Source of the DNA: Streptomyces nodosus
GTDB lineage: Bacteria > Actinomycetota > Actinomycetes > Streptomycetales > Streptomycetaceae
Length of the DNA: 64,000 nucleotides
Reading direction: 5' to 3'
Assembly: GCF_008704995.1 (NCBI RefSeq)
Contig: NZ_CP023747.1
Location: 124,001-188,000, forward strand
Part shown: piece by piece, positions 26,211 through 34,350 of the stretch
How the letters are laid out: every line of letters begins with the position of its first letter
Position numbering within the stretch: the first letter of the stretch is position 1
The notes under the pieces: generated by a model
The model's database searches: none
Told to the model about the DNA's origin: nothing
The model's input: only the letters and a program-made list of their open reading frames with translations
Translations under genes and position numbers: made by a program

Positions 26211-26505
26211 GTGAGCAATGAGATGCCGCTGGCCAGTGAGGACAAACCACCCGTAGTCGACGAGGTCCTGGCCGCGGCCGTGACCGCGCAAGGCAAGCCG
26301 GGCATACGGGCGCTGTGCCTGCTGCGGGACGCGCGCCGGATCCCGACCTGCACCCTGCCGGAGCGGCCGACCGAGGTCCGGAGCCGTGTCTGCGTGGCAC
26401 CGCTGATGTTCTACTGAACCTACCGGGCACCCCGGTTGCGGTGGGGCTAAAGTCGGCGGCCGTAGACCTACTGAACACGGTCGACACCGTCCCCCGACCC
26501 CGGGC
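26211..26505 (+). pseudogene. Degraded paralogue of the hypothetical gene at 20125-20736
   Basis: GTG 26211 begins SNEMPLASEDKPPVVDEVLA, then GIRALCLLRDARRIPTCTLP, reaching a stop at 26415. The alignment continues in another frame (ADVLLNLPGTPVAVGLKSAA then VDLLNTVDTV), showing a frameshift near 26390. The similarity extends upstream of the GTG to the IS701 boundary, so this is a true second copy in inverted orientation, now non-functional. Confidence 0.7.
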
Positions 26506-27072
26506 CTGTCCGATTCTCCGGCCGCGGCGCAGGCCGACGAGTGGGCAGCTGAAGAGCCTGTGTCTGCCCCGGACGGCCCGGTGCCGGTCGAGGGGACGAA
26601 CGCCACGCGCGTAGGCCACCGACCCCCGGAACCCGCCGCCGCACTCCTGAAGAGTCCGCCGACCCGCCCCGCAGATGCGGTACAGCGCTCGTGAGCCCCT
26701 CGGATACACGCTCTGGTGCAGGGTGCGTCGGCTTGCGATGACGGATAGCGGTCGCGCCGCAGCAGCCCGTCGGGCCGCCTCGCCTGACGCCCGCTCCCGC
26801 ACGGTGATACGACCGCGCCTCGCCAGCCGCGAGCTGCTGCTGACCCCGGCCATTCCGCTAGGCCAGGAGGGTTACTTGTCTGTGCAGCAAGCCCCTTGCC
26901 CATAGAGGACATATGGGATCTAATCGTACTCTACTGGAAGGCGGCCGCATACACCTGGGCGGTCGGGTAACTGTCGAGCTACAAGCGGCCCTTCTGCAGG
27001 GACTTGCCCCTACGGGCCCCATCAAATGTCGTTATTGATCAGCCTGACAGGCGGTGTGCGGTGATTTCGCAG
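26506..27072. other. No recognisable gene
   Basis: The first part is GC-rich with weak coding character on both strands but no start, ribosome binding site or family. From about 26890 composition drops toward lower GC and stops appear in all frames, typical of non-coding or heavily eroded DNA. Confidence 0.5.
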
Positions 27073-27183
27073 ATGAGTTTCGAAGCTTTGTTCGATACGG
27101 GGCCGAGTCCTTAAGTGGTGGTGAACCGGAATCTGCTGATCGAGTACGTCAACCGCGCCTTTTATACCGGCGGGCCAGAATAG
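27073..27183 (+). pseudogene. PAS-domain N-terminal remnant
   Basis: ATG 27073 reads MSFEALFDTGPSP, then TAA (27112-27114), then VVVNRNLLIEYVNRAFYTGG and TAG (27181). The layout FEALF-x-x-GPSP-x-x-V-x-N-x-x-L-I-x-YVNRAF is the start of a PAS sensor domain as found in PAS-SpoIIE phosphatases. It has at least one internal stop and no body. The following 27184-27558 has no gene. Confidence 0.55.
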
Positions 27184-27558
27184 AATTGATCAGGAAGTGC
27201 AACTTCGAGATGCCCCCGCACAACAACGCATGACCGCACCCTGAGCAGCTGTGAATTATCTCGCGACTTTGCCTTGAGTCCGTCCTGTCCATAGTTGCTC
27301 GGAAACCAGGCGACGTTCAGGTTGCAGGCGCGTCGGGTTTTGCGTCCTCGCCACCTGAAGGTGTGAGCTCGACTGCCGTCCGGTGGGTGCGGTTCCCACC
27401 GTAAGGTGCTTCAAAGTTCGACGATGTCGCACTACTGCATTGTCAGCAGATCCGATCCGCTGGAGTCCAGAACGCGAGGAAGTGCCGATCGGCAGCGCTC
27501 GTGCCAAACACAGCAGCACTAATCTGCGTCGTTCGCATAGCGATATCGGAGTTATAGA

Positions 27559-28752
27559 GTGAATGCCGATAATACTCCTGCTAGGGCGCACAGGCGGGCA
27601 GTCTGCAGGCTCTGGTCGTCCCTGGAAAGTTCGAGCCGCCGGGAGAGACAGCCGCGGGACGGGCCTCTGAGACCCAGAAGACCGGTCTACCTCTGGGGCA
27701 CTCCGGTGGGCGCCATCGCAACGGTCATGCTGTTCGCCTTCCTCGTTCCCCCGGCGATCCACCTCTCCCCGCTGCTGGTGGCTGCCCCCACGTCCACGGC
27801 GCCGTTCGCCCGCGTCCGGTTCACCGCGGGAATCACGCTGGCCGCCAGCGCGGCAGTGGTCGTCATCGACTGGCCCGACGGCCTGCTGGGCATGCCCATC
27901 GCGCCCATCCATGTCGGGGCCCTGCTGGTCGTCTCGGCCTTCGTCATCGTCGCCCGGACTCGGCACGACCGCGATCTGAACGAACTCATCCAGGTCCGGG
28001 CGGTGTCCGAGGCCGCCCAGCAAGTGCTGCTGCGTCCCATCCCCACACGGCTGGGACCGCTCCGAGTGGCCTGCTCATACCAGGCCGCCGCGGCGCACGC
28101 CTCGGTCGGCGGCGACCTGTACGCCGCCGACCGAACCGCTGGGACCACTCGCTTCCTCATCGGCGACGTTCGCGGCAAGGGCCTGCCCGCCATCGGGGAC
28201 GCCTCCGCTCTCCTTGCCGCCTTCCGCGAGACCGCCCACCGGTCCGCCACGCTTGCCGAACTGGCCGCCTCCCTGGAAAGCAGTGTGCGCAGACATTTGA
28301 CGCAACTGGACGACAACGCCCCCGAGGCCGACGAGCGCTTCATCACCGCGTTGCTGGTCGAGATTCCCGACGACGCCTACGTTGTCCGGCTCATCACCTG
28401 CGGGCATCCCCTGCCTCTGTGCCGACACTGCGGCCGGATGACAGTTCTGGACGGACTCCGGCCGGCACCGCCCTTCGGGCTCGCCGGCACCAGCCCGGAC
28501 TTCTATCAACTGGGTACGTATGTGTTCGACCCCGGCGACACCCTGCTGCTCTACACCGACGGCGTCACCGAAGCCCGGAATCCCGCCACCGGTTTCTACC
28601 CACTCCTGTGCCGAGCCGCCAGCTGGCGGTGGGAGTCTCCGCCCCAACTACTCCAGTACGTCGGCCATGACCTGCTCGCCCACAGCGACGGACACTTCGA
28701 GGACGACCTGGCCTTGGTGGCCGTCCAACGCACTCTTACGCAGCAGCCATGA
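27559..28752 (+). CDS. Membrane-anchored PP2C/SpoIIE-type phosphatase
   Basis: GTG 27559 has GGAG 7 nt upstream; 397 residues. Three or four TM segments lie at about residues 50-140, then the SpoIIE catalytic domain: VGGDLYAADRT, FLIGDVRGKGLPAIGDASAL, FITALLVEI, ITCGHPLPL, DTLLLYTDGVTEARN and the terminal FEDDLALVAV. Metal-binding Asp residues are present in the GGD, GDVRGKG and EDDLAL blocks. Such enzymes dephosphorylate anti-sigma-factor antagonists in partner-switching stress pathways. It stands alone, with no adjacent sigma or anti-sigma gene. A second enzyme of similar layout lies at 59883-61001. Confidence 0.88.
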   Translation: MNADNTPARAHRRAVCRLWSSLESSSRRERQPRDGPLRPRRPVYLWGTPVGAIATVMLFAFLVPPAIHLSPLLVAAPTSTAPFARVRFTAGITLAASAAVVVIDWPDGLLGMPIAPIHVGALLVVSAFVIVARTRHDRDLNELIQVRAVSEAAQQVLLRPIPTRLGPLRVACSYQAAAAHASVGGDLYAADRTAGTTRFLIGDVRGKGLPAIGDASALLAAFRETAHRSATLAELAASLESSVRRHLTQLDDNAPEADERFITALLVEIPDDAYVVRLITCGHPLPLCRHCGRMTVLDGLRPAPPFGLAGTSPDFYQLGTYVFDPGDTLLLYTDGVTEARNPATGFYPLLCRAASWRWESPPQLLQYVGHDLLAHSDGHFEDDLALVAVQRTLTQQP

Positions 28753-28797
28753 ACAGCTCTGGGAACAGCGCCCGACCGCAACGGCCCAAGTGCTGGC

Positions 28798-30078
28798 CTA
28801 CGTGGTCTCACGTGCGGTCGGCGATGCGCTCGAAGAGTTCGGAGGCAGCGGGAGTGTCAGGATGGTGAGGCGGGCGGCGATGTTGGTCAGGCCGTCGTTG
28901 ATGCGGACGGACTGCACGCCGTCGGCGCAGTGGAGGAATTCGTTCCAGGTGGCCAGGGCGGTCTCGGTGTCTCCTCGTTTGAGCTGGACATGGCCGAGGT
29001 CGGCGAGGACGATGACACGCGTCCTCTTGCGGTCCAGTCCGTGGATGTCGAGTGCGAGGTGGAGGTGCTCCTCGGCGGCGGCGAGGTCGCCGAGTCTGGC
29101 GTGGATCATGCCGGACTCGTGGGCCCATCGGCCGTGGCTGTAGTGGCTCGCCCACGACTGTCCCGGGTGAGTCGGGGCGTGCTCGATGGCGGTCTGTGCG
29201 GCGGTGAGCATCTGCGTGGCGGTGGCGCGGTCTGCGTCGGTGGCCGCGGCGCGGGCGAGGGTGTTGCGGTAGTACGCCAGTGCTTTGGGGCTGGTCAGCT
29301 TCCGGCCGCGTTGCTCGCATGCCTGGGCGAGCCTGACAGCGGTGGGGATGTGGCCGAGGTCGATGGCTTGTTCGGCAAGTCCGCGCAGTGCGGTCGCGGC
29401 AAGTTCGTTCTCGCCCGCCTCTGCGGCGAGCCGGATGCTGTGCAGGTAGTACTTCTGGCTCAGGCCCTGGTTGCCCTCGTCGCGGGCCATCCAGCCGATC
29501 AGGTGCACCAGTTCGCTGGTGGCGGCGAACAGTTCGCGGCCGACGTGGTCGGTGTATCGGCCGTCCAGCCACCGCTTGACGTCCACGGTCACGTACCGCA
29601 CTGCGAGGTGGCGGGCGTGCCCGCCTCCGAGTTCTGATGCGACGTTCCCGAGGGTGGTGGTCATGGTGCGGAGCGCGGTCACCTCACCTGTGCCGACCGC
29701 GACAGGTCCGGGGCGGTTGGCGCGGCGGGTGACCGCTTCGGCGTCGGGGAGGTCGAGCGCGGCCAGACCGACAGCGGCGGATACTCCGAAGAACTGTCGT
29801 CGGTCCACGTCGCTTCCTCCCAGGAGCATGACCGAGGTCACGGTATCGGCGAACTGGGCCTCATTGTTGTCGGAGAGATCCATGCCCAGGACCTGTTCGA
29901 TGAAAGGCAGCCACACCCGGGGTATCCGGCGTCCGGTCTCCCACCGGTAGACCTGTTGCCGGTCCAGGAACCCGGCTCTCCCCCAACGTGCCGCCGACAG
30001 CTCGTTCGCCAGTCTTTCCTGGCTGCAGCTGGGGCGCCGTGCCCTGCGGGCCACGCGTATGCGTTCGCCGATGGTCAT
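28798..30078 (-). CDS. XRE-type HTH regulator with TPR-like C-terminal domain
   Basis: The 426-residue protein has an N-terminal helix-turn-helix (SCSQERLANELSAARWGRAG then RQQVYRWETGRRIPRV), a linker containing DRRQFFGVSAAVGLAALDLP, and from about residue 190 helical TPR-type repeats (LAEQAIDLGHIPTAVRLAQA, GMIHARLGDLAAAEEHLHLA, LADLGHVQLKRGDTETALAT). This is the common Streptomyces NsdA/XRE-TPR architecture linked to secondary metabolism and morphogenesis. It is divergent from the lasso-peptide precursor at 30226, so it may regulate that locus. Confidence 0.85.
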   Translation of the reverse strand: MTIGERIRVARRARRPSCSQERLANELSAARWGRAGFLDRQQVYRWETGRRIPRVWLPFIEQVLGMDLSDNNEAQFADTVTSVMLLGGSDVDRRQFFGVSAAVGLAALDLPDAEAVTRRANRPGPVAVGTGEVTALRTMTTTLGNVASELGGGHARHLAVRYVTVDVKRWLDGRYTDHVGRELFAATSELVHLIGWMARDEGNQGLSQKYYLHSIRLAAEAGENELAATALRGLAEQAIDLGHIPTAVRLAQACEQRGRKLTSPKALAYYRNTLARAAATDADRATATQMLTAAQTAIEHAPTHPGQSWASHYSHGRWAHESGMIHARLGDLAAAEEHLHLALDIHGLDRKRTRVIVLADLGHVQLKRGDTETALATWNEFLHCADGVQSVRINDGLTNIAARLTILTLPLPPNSSSASPTARETT

Positions 30079-30225
30079 GTCCGGCCCGATCGTCGGTCCT
30101 GGTTCACAACTGGCCTACCTCTGGCAGACATTCTGGCAGCTGTCCACGCCCCGCGTCTGCGCATTGACTGACAGTCACAGCCTGGCGGGACGGACGCCGG
30201 GCCATGAGCGGAAGGGACATTCGCC
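30079..30225. promoter_or_regulatory. Divergent promoter region, XRE regulator and lasso precursor
   Basis: The segment holds two direct CTGGCAG copies (30121-30127 and 30133-30139) and a perfect 13-bp palindrome TGACTG-A-CAGTCA (30165-30177). These are candidate binding sites for the divergent XRE protein. GGAAGGG at 30210-30216 provides the ribosome binding site of the precursor. Confidence 0.5.
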
Positions 30226-30369
30226 ATGGACGAGAACACCATCCCGGGCCACGAGCACGGGACGCCGGCCGTGCTGGAGTCCGACATCGTCGAGCTCGGT
30301 GACGCCGCGGTGCTGACGAAGGGCAACACGTCCAGCTCGGTCGAGGCCAAGCAGACGCCGTACAGCTGA
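30226..30369 (+). CDS. Lasso-peptide precursor, albusnodin-like
   Basis: The 47-residue peptide has leader segment VLESDIVELGDAAVLTK and predicted core GNTSSSVEAKQTPYS (residues 33-47). Lasso hallmarks: Thr at position -2 of the cleavage site (T31-K32-G33), Gly1 of the core and Glu8 for an 8-residue macrolactam ring. Compared with albusnodin (GQGGGQSEDKRRAYNC as I recall it), Gly1, Glu8, Lys10 and Tyr14 are conserved; Lys10 is the residue acetylated in albusnodin. ATG 30226 has GGAAGGG 9 nt upstream. It is followed by a truncated cyclase, with no maturation protease, recognition element or acetyltransferase in the window. Confidence 0.8.
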   Translation: MDENTIPGHEHGTPAVLESDIVELGDAAVLTKGNTSSSVEAKQTPYS

Positions 30370-30461
30370 GCCCCGCATCCAGCAGCGGGCCAGGGATCAG
30401 CGCCTTGCGACGGCTCCCGGTCGGGGGCCGCCGCTTCGTCGGACGGCAACGGAGGTTGATC

Positions 30462-30818
30462 ATGCGTTGGTTCGGAGGCTGCGCGCCCGGAGGTCCGGCC
30501 GCCGCTGTTCCCGCGGGTGCACGACTGCTGTGGAGTGATCCGCCGCTGTGGGCCGTGGGCGACTGGGACGATCACCGGGTGACAGCAGTCGACGGGAAGG
30601 ACGGCGGGGCCCGGCTGGTCGTGTTCGGCCCGTGCGCGGCACGTCACGGTGAACTGGTGCGTGTCCTCAACGGCGGCCGCCCCGGCCGTGGCGGGGATGT
30701 CTGGCCGGGTTCGTACACGGTGGTCCGGAGCAGTCGGGCCGGGGGAGACATTCCCCTACCGCCCGTTATGTTTTCTGCGGTCCTGCAAGAGGGCCGCTGG
30801 CCGCCGGGCCCGGCATGA
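30462..30818 (+). pseudogene. Truncated lasso cyclase (asparagine-synthetase-like), N-terminal part only
   Basis: ATG 30462 has GGAGG 6 nt upstream. About 118 residues remain: MRWFGGCAPGG, GARLLWSDPPLWAVGDWDDH, VVFGPCAARHGELVRVLNGG and DVWPGSYTVVRSSRAGGD. This is the N-terminal glutaminase-like domain pattern of actinobacterial lasso cyclases, which are normally about 600 residues. The ATP-dependent synthetase domain is absent; the frame runs into a stop about 200 bp before an IS110 transposase. The locus therefore cannot cyclise the peptide unless the enzyme is encoded elsewhere. Confidence 0.7.
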
Positions 30819-31025
30819 CTGTTCCCCCTGTCGAACGGATGACCTGGGGGGTGGTGTCACCGGGCCCGGGAGGCGCCGTTGGAGACGCTGATGAGAGGTC
30901 CGACTACCGCCCGGCCTGGCGCAATGCCCGGCCGCACACGGGCGACAGGTCTGCATAACGTTGATGCGCGCATACGACGCCAACGCCCTGGCCAGCACCG
31001 CACGAACCCCGTTCGGGAGGATGGG

Positions 31026-32227
31026 TTGGACGACATCAACGACGCAGGCGTCTTCCTCGGCCTGGACGTCGGCAAGAGCGCCCATCACGGGCACGGCCTC
31101 ACCCCGGCCGGCAAGAAGGTCTTCGACAAGCAGCTGCCCAACAGCGAGCCGAAACTGCGGGCCGTCTTCGACAAGCTGGCCGCGAAGTTCGGCACCGTGC
31201 TGGTGATCGTGGACCAGCCGCCTCCATCGGAGCCCTGCCCCTGACCGTCGCCCGGGACGCCGGCTGCAAGGTCGCCTACCTGCCCGGACTGTCCATGCGC
31301 CGGATCGCCGATCTCTACCCGGACGAGGCGAAGACCGACGCCCGCGACGCGGCCGTGATCGCCGACGCCGCGAGGACGATGCCGCACACCCTGCGCTCGC
31401 TGGAACCGACCGACGAGATCACCGCCGAGCTGACCGTGCTGGTCGGCTTCGACCAGGACCTCGCGGCCAAGGCCACCCGCACCTCCAACCGGATACGCGG
31501 CCTGTTCACCCAGTTCCACCCCAGCCTGGAACGCGTCCTCGGCCCGCGTCTGGACCACCCCGCGGTGACCTGGTTGCTGGAACGCCACGGATCCCCGGCC
31601 AGCTTGCGAAAGGCCGGTCGACGCAAGCTCGTTGAGGTGATCCGGCCCAAGGCCCCGCGCATGGCCGCCCGCCTGATCGACGACGTCTTCGACGCGCTCG
31701 ACGAGCAGACCGTCGTGGTCCCGGGCACCGGCACCCTCGACATCGTGATCCCGTCCCTGGCCCGCTCGCTCGCGGCCGTCCACGAACAACGACGAGCCCT
31801 GGAAGCACAGATCGGACAGCTGCTGGAGGCTCACCCTCTTTCCGCGGTCCTGACCTCGATTCCGGGGGTCGCGGTCAGGACCGCCGCCACTCTGCTGGTC
31901 ACCGTCGGCGACGGCACCAGCTTCCCCACCGCCGCCCACCTCGCCTCCTACGCCGGCCTGGCACCGACGACCAAGTCGTCGGGGATCTCGATCCGCGGCG
32001 AACACGCGCCCAGAGGCGGCAACCGCCAGCTCAAGCGGGCGATGTTCCTGTCCGCGTTCGCCGCCCTGCACGATCCCGCCTCCCGCACCTACTACGACAA
32101 ATGCCGGGCCCGAGGAAAAACCCACACCCAGGCTCTCCTCCGCCTCGCCCGCCAGAGGATCAACGTCCTGTTCGCGATGCTCCGCGACAGCACCTTCTAC
32201 GAACCCCGAACCCCACGCCTATCTTGA
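31026..32227 (+). pseudogene. IS110-family transposase with frameshift
   Basis: The N-terminal DEDD part begins around TTG 31026 (LDDINDAGVFLGLDVGKSAH) and shifts frame near 31218 at VIVDQP. The second frame carries DEAKTDARDAAVIAD, then the C-terminal IS116/IS110/IS902 domain (LTSIPGVAVRTAATLL, YAGLAPTTKSSGISIRG, GNRQLKRAMFLSAF). One missing base explains the break. IS110 elements have no classical terminal repeats, so the exact ends are unclear. Its left side abuts the lost part of the lasso cyclase. The 30819-31025 stretch has no gene. Confidence 0.85.
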
Positions 32228-32463
32228 CGAAAGACATAGAGGCACCCCCCAGACGCGGCCCCCTCTCGCCCCTGCCCGCCCGGCCGCAAGGGGGCCAAGC
32301 ACAGCGGCGTCCGGCCCCGGGAACCCCCCACCGCCCGTTTACCACCGCCACTCCAGGAGCAAGAGACAGAGGCAGGGACCCCGGGGAGCCAGCGCCTCCA
32401 GTCCACTCACCACCGCGCCTGACGGGCGCCCGCCGACAGTCCGGAGGCCCCTGAGCCGTAGCG

Positions 32464-32505
32464 ACCCGGTTCGCTACGCGTTGCCGCCCGGGTAGCGAAC
32501 CGGGT
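32464..32505. repeat. 14-bp perfect hairpin between IS110 and IS1182 remnants
   Basis: ACCCGGTTCGCTAC (32464-32477) pairs exactly with GTAGCGAACCGGGT (32492-32505) across a 14-nt loop. No T-run follows, so it is either a terminator-like hairpin of Streptomyces type or a recombination or IS target site. The rest of 32228-32640 has no gene. Confidence 0.6.
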
Positions 32506-32699
32506 GGATACGGCCGTGGATACGATGTGAAACGCCCCGACCCCGGCAGCTCGAAGACACTGTTGGCTAATCCGGGGACTGAACGTGATGTCGGCATTCG
32601 TGACCCGTTGTGGTCATGAAGGCCGACGTTGTGTTTGGGGAGGGTGTCGGTGTCATTGCACGCCATGAAGGTCGACGGGGTTCCTGAGGAGACGGTCGG

Positions 32700-33258
32700 G
32701 TGGCACGGGCCGCCTTCCCAAAAGGCAGCCTGGCGATGCGGATCCGTGACGAGCTGGGCGAGCTGGGCGAGCTGTTCCAGGATGCGGACTTCGACGGGTT
32801 GTACCCGAGCAGGGGGGAGCTGGCGTGGTCGCCGGGCAGGTTGGCACTGGTGTCGGTCATGCAGTTCGCCGAGGGCCTCTCGGACCGTCAGGACGCGGTA
32901 CGCGGGCGGCTCCCGCTGGGGCTGGAGCTGGCCGATCCGGGGTTCGACCACTCGGTATTCACTGAGTTCCGGGACAGACTGATCGCGGGAGAGGCCGCGA
33001 TGCGGCTTCTGGACCGGCTCCAGGAGGCCGCCGCGGAGCACGGATTACCCAAGGCCGGTGGCCGTGCGCGCACGGACTCCACGATCGTGCTGTCCGCCGC
33101 GCGGCAGATCAACGGACTGGTGCGGCTCGGTGAGACCCTGCGAGCCGCGCTGAACAGCATGGCCGCCCACGAGCCGGAGTGGCTGGTCGACTGGGCTCCG
33201 CCCGTCTGGTTTGACCGGTACGCGATCCGGTTCGAAGACACCCGCTTCCCCAAGGGGA
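32700..33258 (+). pseudogene. IS1182-family transposase, N-terminal fragment
   Basis: GTG 32700 begins VARAAFPKGSLAMRIRDELG and continues FSEL-like blocks: QFAEGLSDRQDAVRGRLPLG, DHSVFTEFRDRLIAG, GRARTDSTIVLSAARQINGL. These match the N-terminal and first catalytic Asp region (TDST) of IS1182 transposases. It stops being recognisable after FEDTRFPKG at about 33258, only a third of the expected length, where a convergent truncated deacetylase begins. A CATGAAGG-C/T-CGACG direct repeat precedes it (about 32615 and 32664). Confidence 0.8.
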
Positions 33259-33307
33259 GGGCCAGGCCAGCCCCCGCCCCGTGCACCAACAAGCTCCCCT
33301 CCGAGCG

Positions 33308-34041
33308 TCACTTGCCCATCCTGAGGAAGAAGATGTTCTCGCCCTGGCTGGCGTGCGCGGCCAGGGCCTCGAATTTCTGACCGCTGTACGCGGTGGTGTC
33401 CACCCACGTGGTGATCTCGTCGTCGGGAAGACCGATTGCGGCCAGCGCAGCGGTCTCGGCCGGGTCCGGCTCTGGCATGTCCTCATGAAACTCGCGCATG
33501 ATTTCGCCGAACCGCTGCATCATCGAGCGGGGCATCGTGGTCCAGTACACCTTCGGTGTCAGCGTGGTCATCTCCAGCGCCGCCATCGTGATGCGATGGG
33601 CCTGGATATGGTCCGGGTGGCCGTAGAAGCCGTTCTCGTCGTAGGTGACGACCACATCAGGCCGGTAGTGCCTCATGATATCCGCGAGTCGGGCCGCGCC
33701 CTCCGGCACGGGGTCTGCCAGAAGGAACCGGGTGCGTCGTTGCTCGGCCAGCCCATCATCCCGGAGTCCGCATAGTCCAGCATCTCCACATCGCTGATCT
33801 TCAGGACGTCACAGCTCGCCTCAAGTTCTTGACGGCGCATCGAGACGACCGCCGCCGGATCGTGCCCGGGATCGCCCGGCTTGACACCCCCCGGTCCGTC
33901 ACCGCAACCGCCGTCCGTACACGTCACGAGAACCGTGCGGATGCCCTCCGCCGCGTACCGAGCGAGGATCCCTCCGGTTCCCGTGGCCTCGTCGTCGGGG
34001 TGGGCATGTACTGCCATGAGCGTCAAGGACCGGTCAGTCAT
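33308..34041 (-). pseudogene. PIG-L/mycothiol-type deacetylase, frameshifted and 3'-truncated
   Basis: ATG 34041 begins MTDRSLTLMAVHAHPDDEAT, with the metal-binding HPDDE motif, then VTCTDGGCGDGPGG. The frame changes near 33705 and resumes as EGAARLADIMRHYRPDVVVT, YDENGFYGHPDHIQAHRITM (second metal-binding HPDH) and ENIFFLRMGK. Family members (Mca, MshB, other PIG-L deacetylases) extend further after FFLRMG, so the C-terminus was removed, apparently with the IS1182 fragment next to it. Confidence 0.82.
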
Positions 34042-34350
34042 GAAACAGTCTTCCTGCGGAAATAAGTCCTGGTCCGAGTATGCGGCGCGCGTACCGCACC
34101 TGGAAGGGCGGACGACCCTTGCGGCGGCGTATTCCCCACTCGTGCGGCGCCGGACCTCGGTCAGGACAACCGCGTAGACCCCAGTGGCTGTTCCTCCGCT
34201 GGAAGATGACTGATCGTCACGAAAAACGACGCAGGTAGGCATCCGCGCTGCAGGGCCGGCCACCGCGTTGTCATCCGGAACGGCGATCCTGCCGATCCGC
34301 CCACCCCGCCTCTGGCTGCGGAGCCTTCCCCCAGTCGGAGCCACCGTCGA
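34042..34350. other. No gene; upstream region of the deacetylase
   Basis: The 309-bp gap has no credible ORF on either strand. It presumably contains the former promoter of the PIG-L gene and the 3' flank of the amidase gene. Confidence 0.45.

Noticed and set aside
24827..26912. 361-codon minus-strand ORF extending from IS701 copy B into the flank (25827-26912)
   Set aside because: Out of frame with the transposase and composed of shadow sequence over the gene remnant at 26211.
31026..32227. Programmed frameshifting of the IS110 transposase
   Set aside because: IS110 transposases are normally single-frame, and no slippery run is seen at the break near 31218, so a plain indel is more likely.
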